Shown here piece by piece: positions 6,063 to 15,075 of a stretch of DNA of 64,000 nucleotides. The notes beneath the pieces are model-generated. The model worked only from the letters and a program-made list of their open reading frames with translations. It was not told where the DNA came from and did not search any database. Source of the stretch: Pseudomonadaceae bacterium SI-3 (GTDB lineage: Bacteria; Pseudomonadota; Gammaproteobacteria; Pseudomonadales; Pseudomonadaceae); the NCBI GenBank assembly GCA_004010935.1, contig CP026511.1, positions 1,240,001-1,304,000 on the forward strand, written 5' to 3'. Made by a program: the position numbers and the translations under genes. Within the stretch, counting starts at the first letter, position 1; each line of letters begins with the position of its first letter.

Positions 6063-8105
6063 TTACTTGACGCGTTGACCGGGCTTGGCGCCGCTGTCCG
6101 GGCTGAGCAGGTAGATCTCTTCACCGCCAGGGCCGGCGGCCAGCACCATACCTTCGGAGACGCCGAACTTCATCTTGCGCGCGGCAAGGTTGGCGACATA
6201 AAGCGTCAGGCGACCTTCCAGTTTGCTTGGGTCCGGGTAGGCGCTCTTGATGCCGGAGAACACGTTGCGCTTGGCATCGCCGATGTCGAGGGTCAGGCGC
6301 AGCAGCTTGTCGGCGCCTTCCACGAACTCGCACTTTTCGATCAGCGCGATGCGCAGGTCCACGGCAGCGAAGGCGTCGAAAGCGATTTCAGCAGCGATAG
6401 GCTCTTTGGTCAGCTCTCCATTGCCGGTCGGCTGGGCGGCGGTTTCGGTGGAGGCGAGGTCTTCCTTGGATGATTCGATCATGGCTTCGATTTTGGCAGG
6501 CTCGATACGGGTCAATAGCGGGGTGAAAGTGTTCAGCTGATGGTTGGTCAGCAGCGTTTGCAGGTCAGTCCAGCCTAGTGGCTCGACGTTCAGGAAGCGC
6601 TCGGCGTCGGCGGCCAGGTTCGGCAGTACCGGCTTGAGGAAGATCACCAGTTGGCGGAACAGATTGATGCCGGTAGCGCAGATCGCCTGGACTTCATCCT
6701 GCATGCCGTCCTGCTTGTTCAGTGCCCAGGGCGCCTTGTCGGCGATCCAGGCATTGGCGCGGTCGGCGAGCGCCATGATCTCGCGCATGGCGCGGGCGAA
6801 ATCGCGGTTTTCGTAGGCTTCGGCAATGGACGGTGCGGCGGTCTGGAAGGCGTCGGTCAGTTCCGGCGCGGCGTTGCGGTCGACCATCATGCCGCCGTTG
6901 CCTTTGTGGATGAACCCGGCGCAACGGCTGGCGATGTTGACGACCTTGCCGACGAGGTCGGAATTGACCTTCTGCACGAAGTCTTCGAGGTTCAGGTCCA
7001 GGTCGTCCACGCCGCGGCCGAGCTTGGCGGCGTAGTAGTAGCGCAGGTATTCGGGGTTCAGGTGTTCAAGGTAAGTGCGCGCCTTGATAAAGGTGCCGCG
7101 CGACTTGGACATCTTCTGCCCATTGACCGTCAGGTAGCCGTGCACGGCAACGGCGGTGGGCTTGCGCAGGCCGGCACCTTCGAGCATGGCCGGCCAGAAC
7201 AGGGTGTGGAAGTTGATGATGTCCTTGCCGATGAAGTGATAGAGCTCGGTGCTGGAGTCCTTCTTCCAGAACGCATCGAAGTCCAGTTCCGGGCGGCGTG
7301 CGCAGAGGTTCTTGAAGCTCGCCATGTAGCCGATCGGCGCGTCCAGCCAGACGTAGAAGTACTTGCTGGGCTCATCGGGGATCTCGAAGCCGAAGTAGGG
7401 CGCATCGCGGGAGATGTCCCACTCGTGCAGCCCGCCATCGAGCCATTCGGCGATCTTGTTGGCGACTGAGTCCTGCAGGCTGCCGCTGCGGGTCCATTCC
7501 TTCAGCATCGCCTCGAAGTCGGGCAGCTTGAAGAAGAAGTGCTTGGAGTCGCGCAGCACTGGCGTGGCGCCGGAGATGGCCGAGCGTGGGTTCTTGAGTT
7601 CGGTGGGCTCGTAGGTGGCGCCGCACTTTTCGCAGTTGTCGCCGTACTGATCTTCTGCCGCGCACTTCGGGCAGGTGCCCTTGATGAAGCGGTCGGCGAG
7701 GAACATGCCTTTCTCGGGATCGAAGTACTGGGTCACCGAGCGCGTGGCGATGTGCCCAGCGTCGCGCAGACGGGTGTAGATCATCTCCGACAGCTCGCGG
7801 TTTTCTTCCGAGTGGGTCGAGTGGAAGTTGTCGAAGTTGACCAGGAAGTCCGCGAAGTCGGCGCTGTGCTCGGCCTGCACATTGGCGATCAGTTGCTCGG
7901 GCGTGATGCCTTCCTTTTCGGCACGCAGCATGATGGCCGAGCCATGGGCGTCATCGGCACATACATAAATGCACTGGTTGCCGCGCAGCTTCTGAAAGCG
8001 CACCCACATGTCCGTCTGGATGTACTCGAGCATATGGCCAAGGTGAATCGAACCATTGGCGTAGGGCAGGGCACTAGTAACGAGGATCTGACGGGCTTCG
8101 GACAT
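6063..8105 (-). CDS. metG: Methionyl-tRNA synthetase
   Basis: MetG charges tRNA-Met and initiator tRNA with methionine in the cytoplasm. The 680-residue protein has the class I signature [11 protein letters not shown] (HLGH at 21-24), a zinc knuckle with CPKC and CEKC at about 145-165, and KMSKS at 331-335. The last 110 residues form the EMAP-II/Trbp111-like tRNA-binding domain ([20 protein letters not shown]), so this is the long dimeric form. The start at 8105 was chosen over the longer frame to 8243 because [17 protein letters not shown] is where family homology begins. It is divergent from mrp, as in other pseudomonads. Confidence 0.96.
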   Translation of the reverse strand: MSEARQILVTSALPYANGSIHLGHMLEYIQTDMWVRFQKLRGNQCIYVCADDAHGSAIMLRAEKEGITPEQLIANVQAEHSADFADFLVNFDNFHSTHSEENRELSEMIYTRLRDAGHIATRSVTQYFDPEKGMFLADRFIKGTCPKCAAEDQYGDNCEKCGATYEPTELKNPRSAISGATPVLRDSKHFFFKLPDFEAMLKEWTRSGSLQDSVANKIAEWLDGGLHEWDISRDAPYFGFEIPDEPSKYFYVWLDAPIGYMASFKNLCARRPELDFDAFWKKDSSTELYHFIGKDIINFHTLFWPAMLEGAGLRKPTAVAVHGYLTVNGQKMSKSRGTFIKARTYLEHLNPEYLRYYYAAKLGRGVDDLDLNLEDFVQKVNSDLVGKVVNIASRCAGFIHKGNGGMMVDRNAAPELTDAFQTAAPSIAEAYENRDFARAMREIMALADRANAWIADKAPWALNKQDGMQDEVQAICATGINLFRQLVIFLKPVLPNLAADAERFLNVEPLGWTDLQTLLTNHQLNTFTPLLTRIEPAKIEAMIESSKEDLASTETAAQPTGNGELTKEPIAAEIAFDAFAAVDLRIALIEKCEFVEGADKLLRLTLDIGDAKRNVFSGIKSAYPDPSKLEGRLTLYVANLAARKMKFGVSEGMVLAAGPGGEEIYLLSPDSGAKPGQRVK

Positions 8106-8299
8106 GGGGGAAATCTGCAGTCGGGGTTGCGAAGTGAGCTGGTCACTATAAAGGTGCGACGTTTTTTTTTCATCCGCACTGGCGCGGCTGATGCCGGTCA
8201 GATGCCAAGTGCCGCGCCATGTTGACGCGGTTGATGAGCCCATACGGCACCACGGGGTAAGATGCCCGTCTGTTTTACTAGGTTTTATTGGGAGTAGTC

Positions 8300-9394
8300 A
8301 TGACCGTCACACGCGAAGCTGTGGAAGCCGTACTGCGTCAGTACACCGACCCTAACCTGAACCAGGACCCGGTTACCGCCGGTTGCGTGCGTTCCATCGA
8401 GGTTCAGGGCGATCGCGTCAGCGTGCAGATTGAACTGGGCTACGCCGCCGGGCTGTTTCGCAGCGGCTGGGCGCAGATGCTGGCCATGGCCATCGAGCAG
8501 TTGGAAGGCGTTACTCGGGCGGACGTGCAGGTCGACTGCGTGATCCGCTCGCACAAGGCGCAGGACCAGCTCGAGTCGATGGCCAATGTGAAGAACATCA
8601 TCGCCGTCGCTTCCGGCAAGGGCGGCGTGGGGAAATCCACCACGGCCGCCAATCTGGCACTGGCGCTGGCCCGCGAAGGCGCGCGGGTTGGCGTATTGGA
8701 TGCGGATATCTATGGCCCGAGCCAGGGCATCATGTTCGGCATTCCCGAAGGCACCCGCCCCGAAATTCGTGACAACAAAGCCTTTATCCCGCTGGAAGCC
8801 CACGGCGTACAGATTATGTCGATGGCTTTCCTGGCCGACGACAAGACGCCGATGGTCTGGCGTGGCCCGATGGTATCCGGCGCGCTGCTGCAGCTGATCA
8901 CCCAGACGGCTTGGAATGATCTGGACTATCTCATCGTGGACATGCCGCCGGGCACCGGTGACATCCAGCTGACCCTGGCGCAAAAGGTGCCTGTGGTTGG
9001 GGCGGTCATCGTGACCACGCCTCAGGATCTGGCGCTGCTGGATGCCAAGAAAGGCGTGGAGATGTTCCGCAAGGTGAACATTCCGGTACTGGGCGTCGTG
9101 GAAAACATGGCCATTCACATCTGCTCGAACTGCGGTCATGCCGAGCATCTGTTCGGCGAAGGCGGTGGCGAGAAGCTGGCAGAGCAGTACAACGTAGAGC
9201 TGCTGGCCTCGTTACCGCTGTCGATGGCAATTCGCAGCCAGGCCGACGCCGGCAAGCCGACCACCATTGCCGACCCTGAAAGCCAGATCGCGATGATCTA
9301 TCAGCAAATGGCGCGCAGTGTGGGGGCACGGATTTCACTGAGCGGGCAGATCATTGCGCAGTCTATGCCGAACATCGTTGTAACCGACGACTAG
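8300..9394 (+). CDS. mrp: Iron-sulfur cluster carrier protein ApbC/Mrp
   Basis: This P-loop ATPase of the Mrp/NBP35 family binds and hands over Fe-S clusters. The 364-residue protein has an N-terminal MIP18-like (DUF59) domain, then a deviant Walker A GKGGVGKST at 106-114, a Walker B-like VDMPPGTGD and the C-terminal CSNC pair that ligates the shared cluster. ATG 8300 with GGGAG upstream was used instead of TTG 8288. A TAAGAT -10-like hexamer lies at 8258-8263. Divergent orientation to metG is conserved in the genus. Confidence 0.95.
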   Translation: MTVTREAVEAVLRQYTDPNLNQDPVTAGCVRSIEVQGDRVSVQIELGYAAGLFRSGWAQMLAMAIEQLEGVTRADVQVDCVIRSHKAQDQLESMANVKNIIAVASGKGGVGKSTTAANLALALAREGARVGVLDADIYGPSQGIMFGIPEGTRPEIRDNKAFIPLEAHGVQIMSMAFLADDKTPMVWRGPMVSGALLQLITQTAWNDLDYLIVDMPPGTGDIQLTLAQKVPVVGAVIVTTPQDLALLDAKKGVEMFRKVNIPVLGVVENMAIHICSNCGHAEHLFGEGGGEKLAEQYNVELLASLPLSMAIRSQADAGKPTTIADPESQIAMIYQQMARSVGARISLSGQIIAQSMPNIVVTDD

Positions 9395-9458
9395 TTTCAA
9401 AGCAGGGTGGCGCTTCGCGCTGCCCGTGGCTGATCGGTCGCCAGTAAATCGCAGGCAT

Positions 9459-9487
9459 AAAAAAGCCCCGCCGAAGCGGGGCTCTTT
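9459..9487 (-). terminator. Intrinsic terminator of cold-shock gene
   Basis: GCCCCGC/GCGGGGC with a 4-nt CGAA loop; on the minus strand it is followed by T6. It ends the leftward cold-shock transcript and may also stop mrp transcription from the left. Confidence 0.85.
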
Positions 9488-9505
9488 CAGCAAAGAAACT
9501 TCAGG

Positions 9506-9715
9506 TTAGATAACCTGAACTTCCTCAGCTTGCATGCCCTTCTGGCCGCGAGTAGCGACGAAGGAAACTTGCTGGCCTTCTTTCAGGCTCTTGAAACCGT
9601 CGCCTTGGATGGCGCGGAAGTGTACGAAAAGGTCGTCACCGGATTGCGGAGTGATGAAGCCGAAGCCTTTCTCATCGTTGAACCACTTAACGGTACCGGT
9701 TTGGCGATTGGACAT
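9506..9715 (-). CDS. Cold-shock domain protein (CspA/CapB type)
   Basis: The 69-residue protein is one cold-shock domain that binds single-stranded RNA and DNA. The RNP1 motif KGFGFI and RNP2 motif DLFVHF are intact, and [12 protein letters not shown] is typical of the CapB/CspA proteins of pseudomonads. The start follows AAGGAGACATTTCAA; the open frame extends 31 codons further but without family similarity. The long upstream leader (9716 to about 9900) would suit the post-transcriptional control common in this family; no cold-box sequence was identified. A strong terminator lies immediately downstream. Confidence 0.95.
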   Translation of the reverse strand: MSNRQTGTVKWFNDEKGFGFITPQSGDDLFVHFRAIQGDGFKSLKEGQQVSFVATRGQKGMQAEEVQVI

Positions 9716-10036
9716 TTGAAATGTCTCCTTGAACAAGGTGTAGAGATGATTTGAACGGGCAAATACCCCGAACGGTGACTGTGTGCAAGGAGTTAGGAGT
9801 CGTAGCAATGATCGGATCGAAATCTAAACATGTAGCGATTCACGGTGACACATGCAGCAGCAGCCAATGAAAGATACTCCATTTCTGTCGCAATGCGAGC
9901 ATTATTTTCAGTTTCCGGCCAAAGCGTCAGAGATGCGACGCATGGACCCGGTTCGTGGGCTTTGAACCGGCTCCGTGGGGTCGGTAAGATGCACACCCTT
10001 ATATGAACGCCCACCAGCCCAGTCAGGACGCCCGCC
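9716..10036. other. Leader and promoter region between csp and dcd
   Basis: The left part is the probable long 5' leader of the cold-shock gene (minus strand). The right part holds the dcd promoter at 9962-9990. No further gene is visible. Confidence 0.6.
9962..9990 (+). promoter_or_regulatory. sigma-70 promoter of dcd
   Basis: TTGAAC and TAAGAT are separated by exactly 17 bp, 46 bp before the dcd ATG. Both hexamers match consensus at four of six positions and the spacing is optimal. Confidence 0.7.
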
Positions 10037-10603
10037 ATGAGCATCAAATCGGATAAATGGATTCGTCGGATGGCCCAAGAGCACGGCATGATCGAGCCCT
10101 ATGTCGAACGCCAGATGCGCGGCGAGGGCAGCGAGCGCTTGATCTCTTACGGCGTGTCCAGCTATGGCTACGACGTGCGCTGCGCCGATGAATTCAAGAT
10201 TTTCACCAACATCAATTCGGCAATCGTCGATCCGAAGAATTTCGACGAGAAGAGCTTCGTCGACATTAAGAGCGACGTCTGCATCATCCCGCCCAACTCT
10301 TTCGCACTGGCGCGCACGGTCGAATACTTCCGCATTCCGCGCAACGTGCTGACCATCTGCCTGGGGAAGAGCACTTATGCGCGCTGCGGCATCATCGTCA
10401 ACGTGACGCCGCTGGAGCCAGAGTGGGAAGGGCACGTGACCCTGGAGTTCTCCAACACCACCACCCTGCCAGCGAAGATCTACGCCAACGAAGGCGTGGC
10501 GCAGATGCTGTTCTTGGAATCGGATGAAGAGTGCGAGACCTCTTATCGTGATCGCGGCGGTAAGTATCAGGGTCAGCGTGGCGTGACCTTGCCGAAGGCC
10601 TGA
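10037..10603 (+). CDS. dcd: dCTP deaminase
   Basis: Dcd deaminates dCTP to dUTP, feeding dTTP synthesis. The 188-residue protein matches the family in length and carries [10 protein letters not shown] near the N-terminus, the [12 protein letters not shown] segment, and [18 protein letters not shown], which holds the catalytic Glu and substrate-binding residues. The C-terminal [15 protein letters not shown] closes the trimer active site. It starts at ATG 10037 behind a good sigma-70 promoter. A perfect GC-rich hairpin follows 9 bp after the stop. Confidence 0.96.
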   Translation: MSIKSDKWIRRMAQEHGMIEPYVERQMRGEGSERLISYGVSSYGYDVRCADEFKIFTNINSAIVDPKNFDEKSFVDIKSDVCIIPPNSFALARTVEYFRIPRNVLTICLGKSTYARCGIIVNVTPLEPEWEGHVTLEFSNTTTLPAKIYANEGVAQMLFLESDEECETSYRDRGGKYQGQRGVTLPKA

Positions 10604-10611
10604 TTGCTCTC

Positions 10612-10635
10612 CGCGAGTTGGGCTGCCAACTCGCG
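10612..10635 (+). terminator. GC-rich hairpin after dcd
   Basis: CGCGAGTTGG and CCAACTCGCG form a perfect 10-bp stem around GCTG. No T tract follows, so it may be a weak terminator, a 3'-end stabiliser, or the first stem of a longer structured RNA. Confidence 0.5.
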
Positions 10636-10692
10636 AACGGGCGGCATCTGCCGCCTCTCGCGTGTGCCATGTTTCAGCTCTTGAGTATCCCG

Positions 10693-10729
10693 GTGCAGGG
10701 CACGGCAGTTGTGACTGCCCCAGCTGCAC
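10693..10729 (+). other. Nested stem-loop between dcd and sodB
   Basis: Outer arms GTGCAG/CTGCAC enclose inner arms GGCAGT/ACTGCC with a TGTG loop. With the hairpin at 10612 and the terminator at 10846 this gives a run of RNA structure without a convincing gene, a candidate non-coding transcript or long 3' UTR. Confidence 0.45.
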
Positions 10730-10845
10730 GTCCTCAGTTCATGCTCAAGGTTGCCCTGCGTCCCCGGCAGAAGCTGGGTCTGTTGTCGTGGTGGTACCGC
10801 CTGAGCCGCTTGGCTGCCACTGTTCTTCTGCTTCGCTTGAGCAAC

Positions 10846-10874
10846 AAAAAGCCCGCATAAATGCGGGCTTTTTT
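10846..10874. terminator. Bidirectional terminator between dcd and sodB
   Basis: GCCCGCAT/ATGCGGGC flanked by A5 and T6. It can end rightward transcripts from the dcd side and the leftward sodB transcript. Confidence 0.85.
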
Positions 10875-10923
10875 GTGTCGCTTGGATGATGAGGCGGCAG
10901 GCGCCCCATCACACAGGCTGGAC

Positions 10924-11502
10924 TCAGGCGAAGTTCTTCGCGACGAAGTCCCAGTTTACGACGTTCCAGAACGCTTCGACGAATTTCGGGCGGGCGTTGC
11001 GGTAGTCGATGTAGTAGGCATGTTCCCAGACGTCGCAGGTCAGCAACGGCTTGTCGCCAGCGGTCATCGGGTTACCGGCACCAATGGTGCTGGCCAGGCC
11101 GACGCTGCCGTCAGACTTCTTCACCAGCCAGGCCCAGCCGGAGCCGAAGGTGCCGATGGCGGTCTTGGTGAACTCTTCCTTGAACTTGTCAAAGGAACCG
11201 AACGAGGCGTTGATAGCGTCAGCCAGCGCGCCAGTCGGCTCGCCACCGGCGTTCGGGGCCATGCAGTTCCAGAAGAAGGTGTGGTTCCAGACCTGCGCGG
11301 CATTGTTGAAGATGCCACCGGAAGAGGTCTTGATGATGGTTTCCAGGTCCTTGCCTTCGAATTCGGTGCCTGGAACCAGGTTGTTCAGGTTGGTCACGTA
11401 GGCCTGGTGATGCTTGCCGTGGTGATACTCGAAAGTTTCGGCGGAAATGTGCGGCTCGAGGGCGTTCTTTTCAAACGGAAGCGGCGGCAATTCGAAAGCC
11501 AT
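10924..11502 (-). CDS. sodB: Iron superoxide dismutase
   Basis: SodB converts superoxide to H2O2 and O2 in the cytoplasm. The 192-residue protein is of the Fe/Mn family; the metal ligands are His27, the His in QVWNHTFFW, and Asp and His in DVWEHAYY. The AAQVWNH segment places the second-shell Gln where Fe-type enzymes have it, so iron is favoured. ATG 11502 follows AGCAGGAGATACACC. The frame extends another 73 codons upstream but has no family similarity there. Confidence 0.96.
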   Translation of the reverse strand: MAFELPPLPFEKNALEPHISAETFEYHHGKHHQAYVTNLNNLVPGTEFEGKDLETIIKTSSGGIFNNAAQVWNHTFFWNCMAPNAGGEPTGALADAINASFGSFDKFKEEFTKTAIGTFGSGWAWLVKKSDGSVGLASTIGAGNPMTAGDKPLLTCDVWEHAYYIDYRNARPKFVEAFWNVVNWDFVAKNFA

Positions 11503-11863
11503 GGTGTATCTCCTGCTCAGGTGTCGAGAATAGATGCGGCTCGGAAGGAGGCAGTCTGCGCTGTGACCAACGCCTCGCGGAACGGAGAAAACTACTGCAC
11601 TGATGTTCGTCCGTTTACGCCTGTCTTTCCCTTCGCTCGCTACATACGTGCGCATTCTTCGGCCGATCACGGGCGGCCGTAATGGCGGGCTGAAGCGTTC
11701 CACTCCATGCCCGCGGACCAAGGATCATAGCACTCAGCCTGTGGCAAAACCACGCATCAACTGTGTGGAGAAGCCGGTGCCAGAGCCTCTTAATCGAGAT
11801 CTGGCGAAAGGTGCGAGGATGCCGAGGCCCTCTGCGTGGACCTCCGATTGGCGGGGGCGTTCC
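11503..11863. other. sodB upstream region
   Basis: No gene is visible between sodB and argO. A TATGAT hexamer on the minus strand at 11724-11729 could be a -10 element for sodB, but no good -35 lies at the right distance. I saw no clear Fur box. Confidence 0.35.
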
Positions 11864-12466
11864 TTAGGCGAGGACAACAAGCTGCGCGGCAACCGCGAAC
11901 ATCATGGTCGCGACACCCAGGTCAATCAGTCGCCAGGTCAGCGGCCGTGCTAGCCACGGTGCAAGCCAGGCTCCGCCCAGGGCAAGGATCAGGAACCATA
12001 GCGTCGACGCGCTTGCGGCGCCTAGCGTATAGGCCCCTGGCTCGGGTTGCTGAGCCCCGAGTGAGCCAATCAGTAGTACCGTATCGAGATAAACGTGCGG
12101 GTTCAGCAAGGTGACGGCCAGCGCGGCGAGCAATACGCTCCGCAGCGAGCGCGGACCGCGTTGGGTGTCTTCCAGCAGGGCTTTCGGGCGCGCTGCGCGG
12201 CGCAACGCGATGACGCCATAGAACAGCAAGAACAGCACGCCACCCCATCGGGTGATTTTCAGCAGCAACGGGTTTTCCGCCAGCACGGCGGCGAGGCCAA
12301 AGACGCCGACACTGACCAGCAGAACGTCGCAGAGAATGCAGAGTGCGGCTACGGGAAGATGGTGCTCGCGGCGCAAGCTCTGCGCCAGAACGAACGCGTT
12401 TTGCGCGCCGATAGCAACGATCAGGCCGGCGGTGACCAATAGTCCGTTGAAGTAGCTCTGCCACAT
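11864..12466 (-). CDS. argO: Arginine exporter, LysE/ArgO family
   Basis: The 200-residue inner-membrane protein has about six hydrophobic helices and the LysE family opening GLIVAIGAQNAFVLAQSLRR, with NPHVYLDTVLLIG in the middle. LysE/ArgO proteins export basic amino acids (Arg, Lys or toxic analogues such as canavanine). ATG 12466 starts the conserved MWQSYFNGLLVTAG N-terminus; the longer frame to 12805 is out of family. It is divergent from an ArgP-type regulator, the same arrangement that controls argO/lysE elsewhere, so ArgP-dependent activation is likely. Export of arginine versus lysine cannot be told from sequence. Confidence 0.92.
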   Translation of the reverse strand: MWQSYFNGLLVTAGLIVAIGAQNAFVLAQSLRREHHLPVAALCILCDVLLVSVGVFGLAAVLAENPLLLKITRWGGVLFLLFYGVIALRRAARPKALLEDTQRGPRSLRSVLLAALAVTLLNPHVYLDTVLLIGSLGAQQPEPGAYTLGAASASTLWFLILALGGAWLAPWLARPLTWRLIDLGVATMMFAVAAQLVVLA

Positions 12467-12562
12467 GATGCGCTGCCTGTGTTTGTTGAGAGGTGCTCGC
12501 AGTGTCAGGTCTGTTGCGTTATAAGAAAAACGAAATTCGGTAATGCCCCATAAGGAAATAAA

Positions 12563-13450
12563 ATGTTCGATTACAAGCTGCTGGTCGCTTTGGCGGCTGT
12601 GGTTGAGCAAGCCGGCTTCGATCGCGCTGCGCAGTCGTTGGGGCTGTCGCAATCGGCCGTGTCGCAGCGCATCAAGTTGCTCGAAGCGCGATTGGGACAG
12701 CCGGTATTGTTGCGCGCCTCGCCACCGCAGCCCACCGAGGTTGGCCGGCGTTTGCTCAACCACGTGCAACAGGTGCGCCTGCTTGAGCGGGATCTTCAAG
12801 GGCAAGTGCCGGAGCTGGACGAGAGTCGGCTACCGGAGCGGCTGCGTATTGCGCTGAACTCCGACAGCCTGGCTACCTGGTGGCCAGGTGCGATTGCACC
12901 GTTCTGCACACGACATGGCGTGGTGCTCGATCATGTGTTGGAGGATCAGGATGTTGGGCTCAAGCGCATGCGCGCCGGGGAGGTGGCGGCGTGCGTGTGT
13001 GCGGTTGAACGGCCCTTGGCCGGTGCGCGAAGCGAATTTCTCGGGGCCATGCGCTACCGCGCTCTTGCCAGCCCCGCCTATGTCGCCCGCCATCTTAAGC
13101 CGGGCGCGCCAGCCGAGGCTTTGCTGAAGGCACCGGCAATCGTCTTCGGTCCTGACGACCAGCTTCAGCATCGCTATCTCGCTGCGTTGGGCCTGAAGGG
13201 GGCTTTCAGCCATCACTTGTGCCCCTCGTCAGAAGGGTTTGTTCGCCTGCTGCAGAGCGATCTGGGTTGGGGGTTAGTACCTGAACTGCAGGTAGGCGCG
13301 GAGCTGGCCAGCGGAGCGCTGGTGGATGTGTATCCGGGCGATCCGATCGATGTACCGTTGTACTGGCATCATTGGCGCAACGGCGGTGAGTTGCTTGCCG
13401 AGCTTACGCGGCAGCTGTCGCGCTCGGTCAGGCAGTGGTTGATCTATTGA
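12563..13450 (+). CDS. argP: LysR-type regulator ArgP
   Basis: ArgP (IciA) senses Arg/Lys and activates the neighbouring exporter. The 295-residue protein opens with a winged helix-turn-helix (LLVALAAVVEQAGFDRAAQSLGLSQSAVSQRIKLLE) and has a LysR effector domain from about residue 90 with the ArgP-like NSDSLATWW segment. It starts at ATG 12563 behind AAGGAAAT. The 96-bp gap to argO holds the shared promoter region, where ArgP would bind. It converges on the next gene with only 6 bp between stops. Confidence 0.92.
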   Translation: MFDYKLLVALAAVVEQAGFDRAAQSLGLSQSAVSQRIKLLEARLGQPVLLRASPPQPTEVGRRLLNHVQQVRLLERDLQGQVPELDESRLPERLRIALNSDSLATWWPGAIAPFCTRHGVVLDHVLEDQDVGLKRMRAGEVAACVCAVERPLAGARSEFLGAMRYRALASPAYVARHLKPGAPAEALLKAPAIVFGPDDQLQHRYLAALGLKGAFSHHLCPSSEGFVRLLQSDLGWGLVPELQVGAELASGALVDVYPGDPIDVPLYWHHWRNGGELLAELTRQLSRSVRQWLIY

Positions 13451-13456
13451 GCTGGG

Positions 13457-13729
13457 TCAGTTCAGGACTCGCTGGCCGCGGTAGATGCGCACCGAGGGCC
13501 CGCTGCGGCCCGCTGTTGGTGATGGCGTTCGGTCGGGAGCTGGCATGTCGCTATACGTGGCCAGCTGTTTGCCAAGGTCCCGTGTCATCTCGTCGCCAGA
13601 GCAGAGGCAGGCGGTCAGCATGGCTTGGATCGCGTCCGGTTGGCTAAGGCGAATATCCAGCTGTTGCTCATCGCGCAGCCGGCGGCGTAGGTGCTGCATG
13701 CAATCCAGTACGGCCTTGTTGAACTCCAT
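13457..13729 (-). CDS. Small conserved hypothetical protein
   Basis: The 90-residue protein is not recognised beyond a general resemblance to short pseudomonad hypotheticals. The first 60 residues are predicted helical (NKAVLDCMQHLRRRLRDEQQ, then AIQAMLTACLCSGDEMTRDLGKQLATY); the rest is Pro/Gly-rich and ends in RIYRGQRVLN. No signal peptide or membrane helix is present. A good ribosome binding site (GGAGGA, 10 nt before ATG) supports it. Function is unknown. Confidence 0.7.
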   Translation of the reverse strand: MEFNKAVLDCMQHLRRRLRDEQQLDIRLSQPDAIQAMLTACLCSGDEMTRDLGKQLATYSDMPAPDRTPSPTAGRSGPSVRIYRGQRVLN

Positions 13730-14098
13730 AATGAAACATCCTCCAATCTAGCGATCGCTCGACGTTCTTGGCCCGACATCCGTGTCGGAAAGCGCTATCC
13801 GCTGGCATCAAGGCTAAAGCAACAGGCGTACCAGTTCCTGTTCGGGCTGACTGCTTTCGATGTGCAATGCTGGATAAAGCCCACCGCCGTTAACCTTGCC
13901 GCTTGGATGCAGTCTTCTCAACATGGCGCAGTGACGAGCTGATCGCTTGCCCGTTATGTCGGTTTGCACGGTCTTGATACACCGCGGTGCGGGGCGCCTG
14001 TTCCGGGTGCAGTTTATGGGTGGTGTTCGCGCTGAAGTGGCTCTGCTGAATCGTTATACTGCGCGCTGTCTTTCGCTTCGCGCCATTAAAGGTATCCC
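13730..14098. other. Intergenic region with likely promoter
   Basis: No gene is visible. A TATACT hexamer at 14055-14060 probably serves as -10 for the following gene; the matching -35 is weak (CTGAAG). Confidence 0.4.
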
Positions 14099-15001
14099 AT
14101 GCGCAACGATGCTCACGACGAACTGGACAACATACCCAGCCTGACCGCAGGTCGCGATCGAGATCCGTATCCTGCGCCTGAGCTCGAGCCGATCGGCCAG
14201 TCTGCGAGCAGCACGCCCGACGATGCGCGCCCGCGCCAGAAGCGCCGTACCGTCAGCACCGCACCGTTGTGGTTCCTGGTCCTGGTGTTGTTCGGCTTGC
14301 TGATAGCACTGGGTTGGTGGGGTATGCAGCAGGTATCGAGGCTCGAGGCTCAGCTGGTTGCAACTCAGGAAAGTTTCGCGCGCATCAGCGAAGACGCGAG
14401 CGGCCGGCTGCAGGATATTTCCGGCAAGATCGTGGCAACGGAATCCAGCGTTACCACCGAAGGCGAGGCGCTTAAACTGCGCATCAAACAGCTGGAAAAG
14501 CAGGCATTGGATCTGGCCGAACAACAGCGCGCCATCACCACCCAGCAGCAAAGCCTGACCGGTAAACAGGGCAATCAGGACAAGCGCCTGGACGAGCAGG
14601 GCAGCCAGATCGAGCGAATCGCTACTGACGTACGTGGCCATCAGTCTGCTACGGCCGCGCTTGCCGAGTCCGTGAAAAAGGTCGCCGGTGAACAGGCGGC
14701 GCTGACCTCATCGATGTCGGGGCTAAAGGGCACGGTGAACGAGCTGGGCAAGATGTCTGCTCGAATCGACGGACTGAGCAAGGACATCGCGGCGTTGAAG
14801 CAGCGGGGCGACGCCAGCCAGGCGATCAGTCGCTTGGAGCAGGATGTACTTATCTTGCGCAGCGAAGTGGATAACCGACCTGCGGCTACGCCAGGCGTAG
14901 TGACGTCCGAGTTCGACGCATTCCGGGCCCAGATGACTCGCAGCATCAACACGCTGCAGGGACAGATCGCCAACTTGCAGCAGCAGATTGACCAGCGCTA
15001 G
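14099..15001 (+). CDS. Membrane-anchored coiled-coil protein
   Basis: The 300-residue protein has a disordered, acidic/Pro-rich N-terminus (1-50), one transmembrane helix at about 55-75 (PLWFLVLVLFGLLIALGWW), and a long coiled coil of Gln, Ala, Leu and Glu heptads from about 78 to the end. Pseudomonads carry similar proteins, sometimes loosely labelled 'ATPase', but there is no P-loop here. The form suggests a periplasmic or cytoplasmic tether or scaffold. Start MRNDAHDELD follows AAAGGTATCCC. Its role is unknown. Confidence 0.8.
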   Translation: MRNDAHDELDNIPSLTAGRDRDPYPAPELEPIGQSASSTPDDARPRQKRRTVSTAPLWFLVLVLFGLLIALGWWGMQQVSRLEAQLVATQESFARISEDASGRLQDISGKIVATESSVTTEGEALKLRIKQLEKQALDLAEQQRAITTQQQSLTGKQGNQDKRLDEQGSQIERIATDVRGHQSATAALAESVKKVAGEQAALTSSMSGLKGTVNELGKMSARIDGLSKDIAALKQRGDASQAISRLEQDVLILRSEVDNRPAATPGVVTSEFDAFRAQMTRSINTLQGQIANLQQQIDQR

Positions 15002-15013
15002 TTGCCGTTTAAG

Positions 15014-15043
15014 AAAAAAAGCCGCTGCGTATATGCGCAGCGG
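15014..15043 (-). terminator. Terminator of the esterase gene
   Basis: On the minus strand GCCGCTGCGCA/TGCGCAGCGGC-type arms end in T7. It lies 33 bp past the esterase stop. Confidence 0.8.
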
Positions 15044-15075
15044 CCAGGCGAGTCAGCCAAACGAGGAGTGGCGGT

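Noticed and set aside
6651..7469. Long plus-strand frame of 272 codons inside metG
   Set aside because: It lies entirely antisense to the catalytic core of metG and its composition follows codon positions of that gene; no motif is present.
10618..10860. Open frame of 80 codons between dcd and sodB ending in the terminator
   Set aside because: It has no ribosome binding site, runs through the hairpins, and its last codons are the terminator stem itself. The region is better read as structured RNA or 3' UTR.
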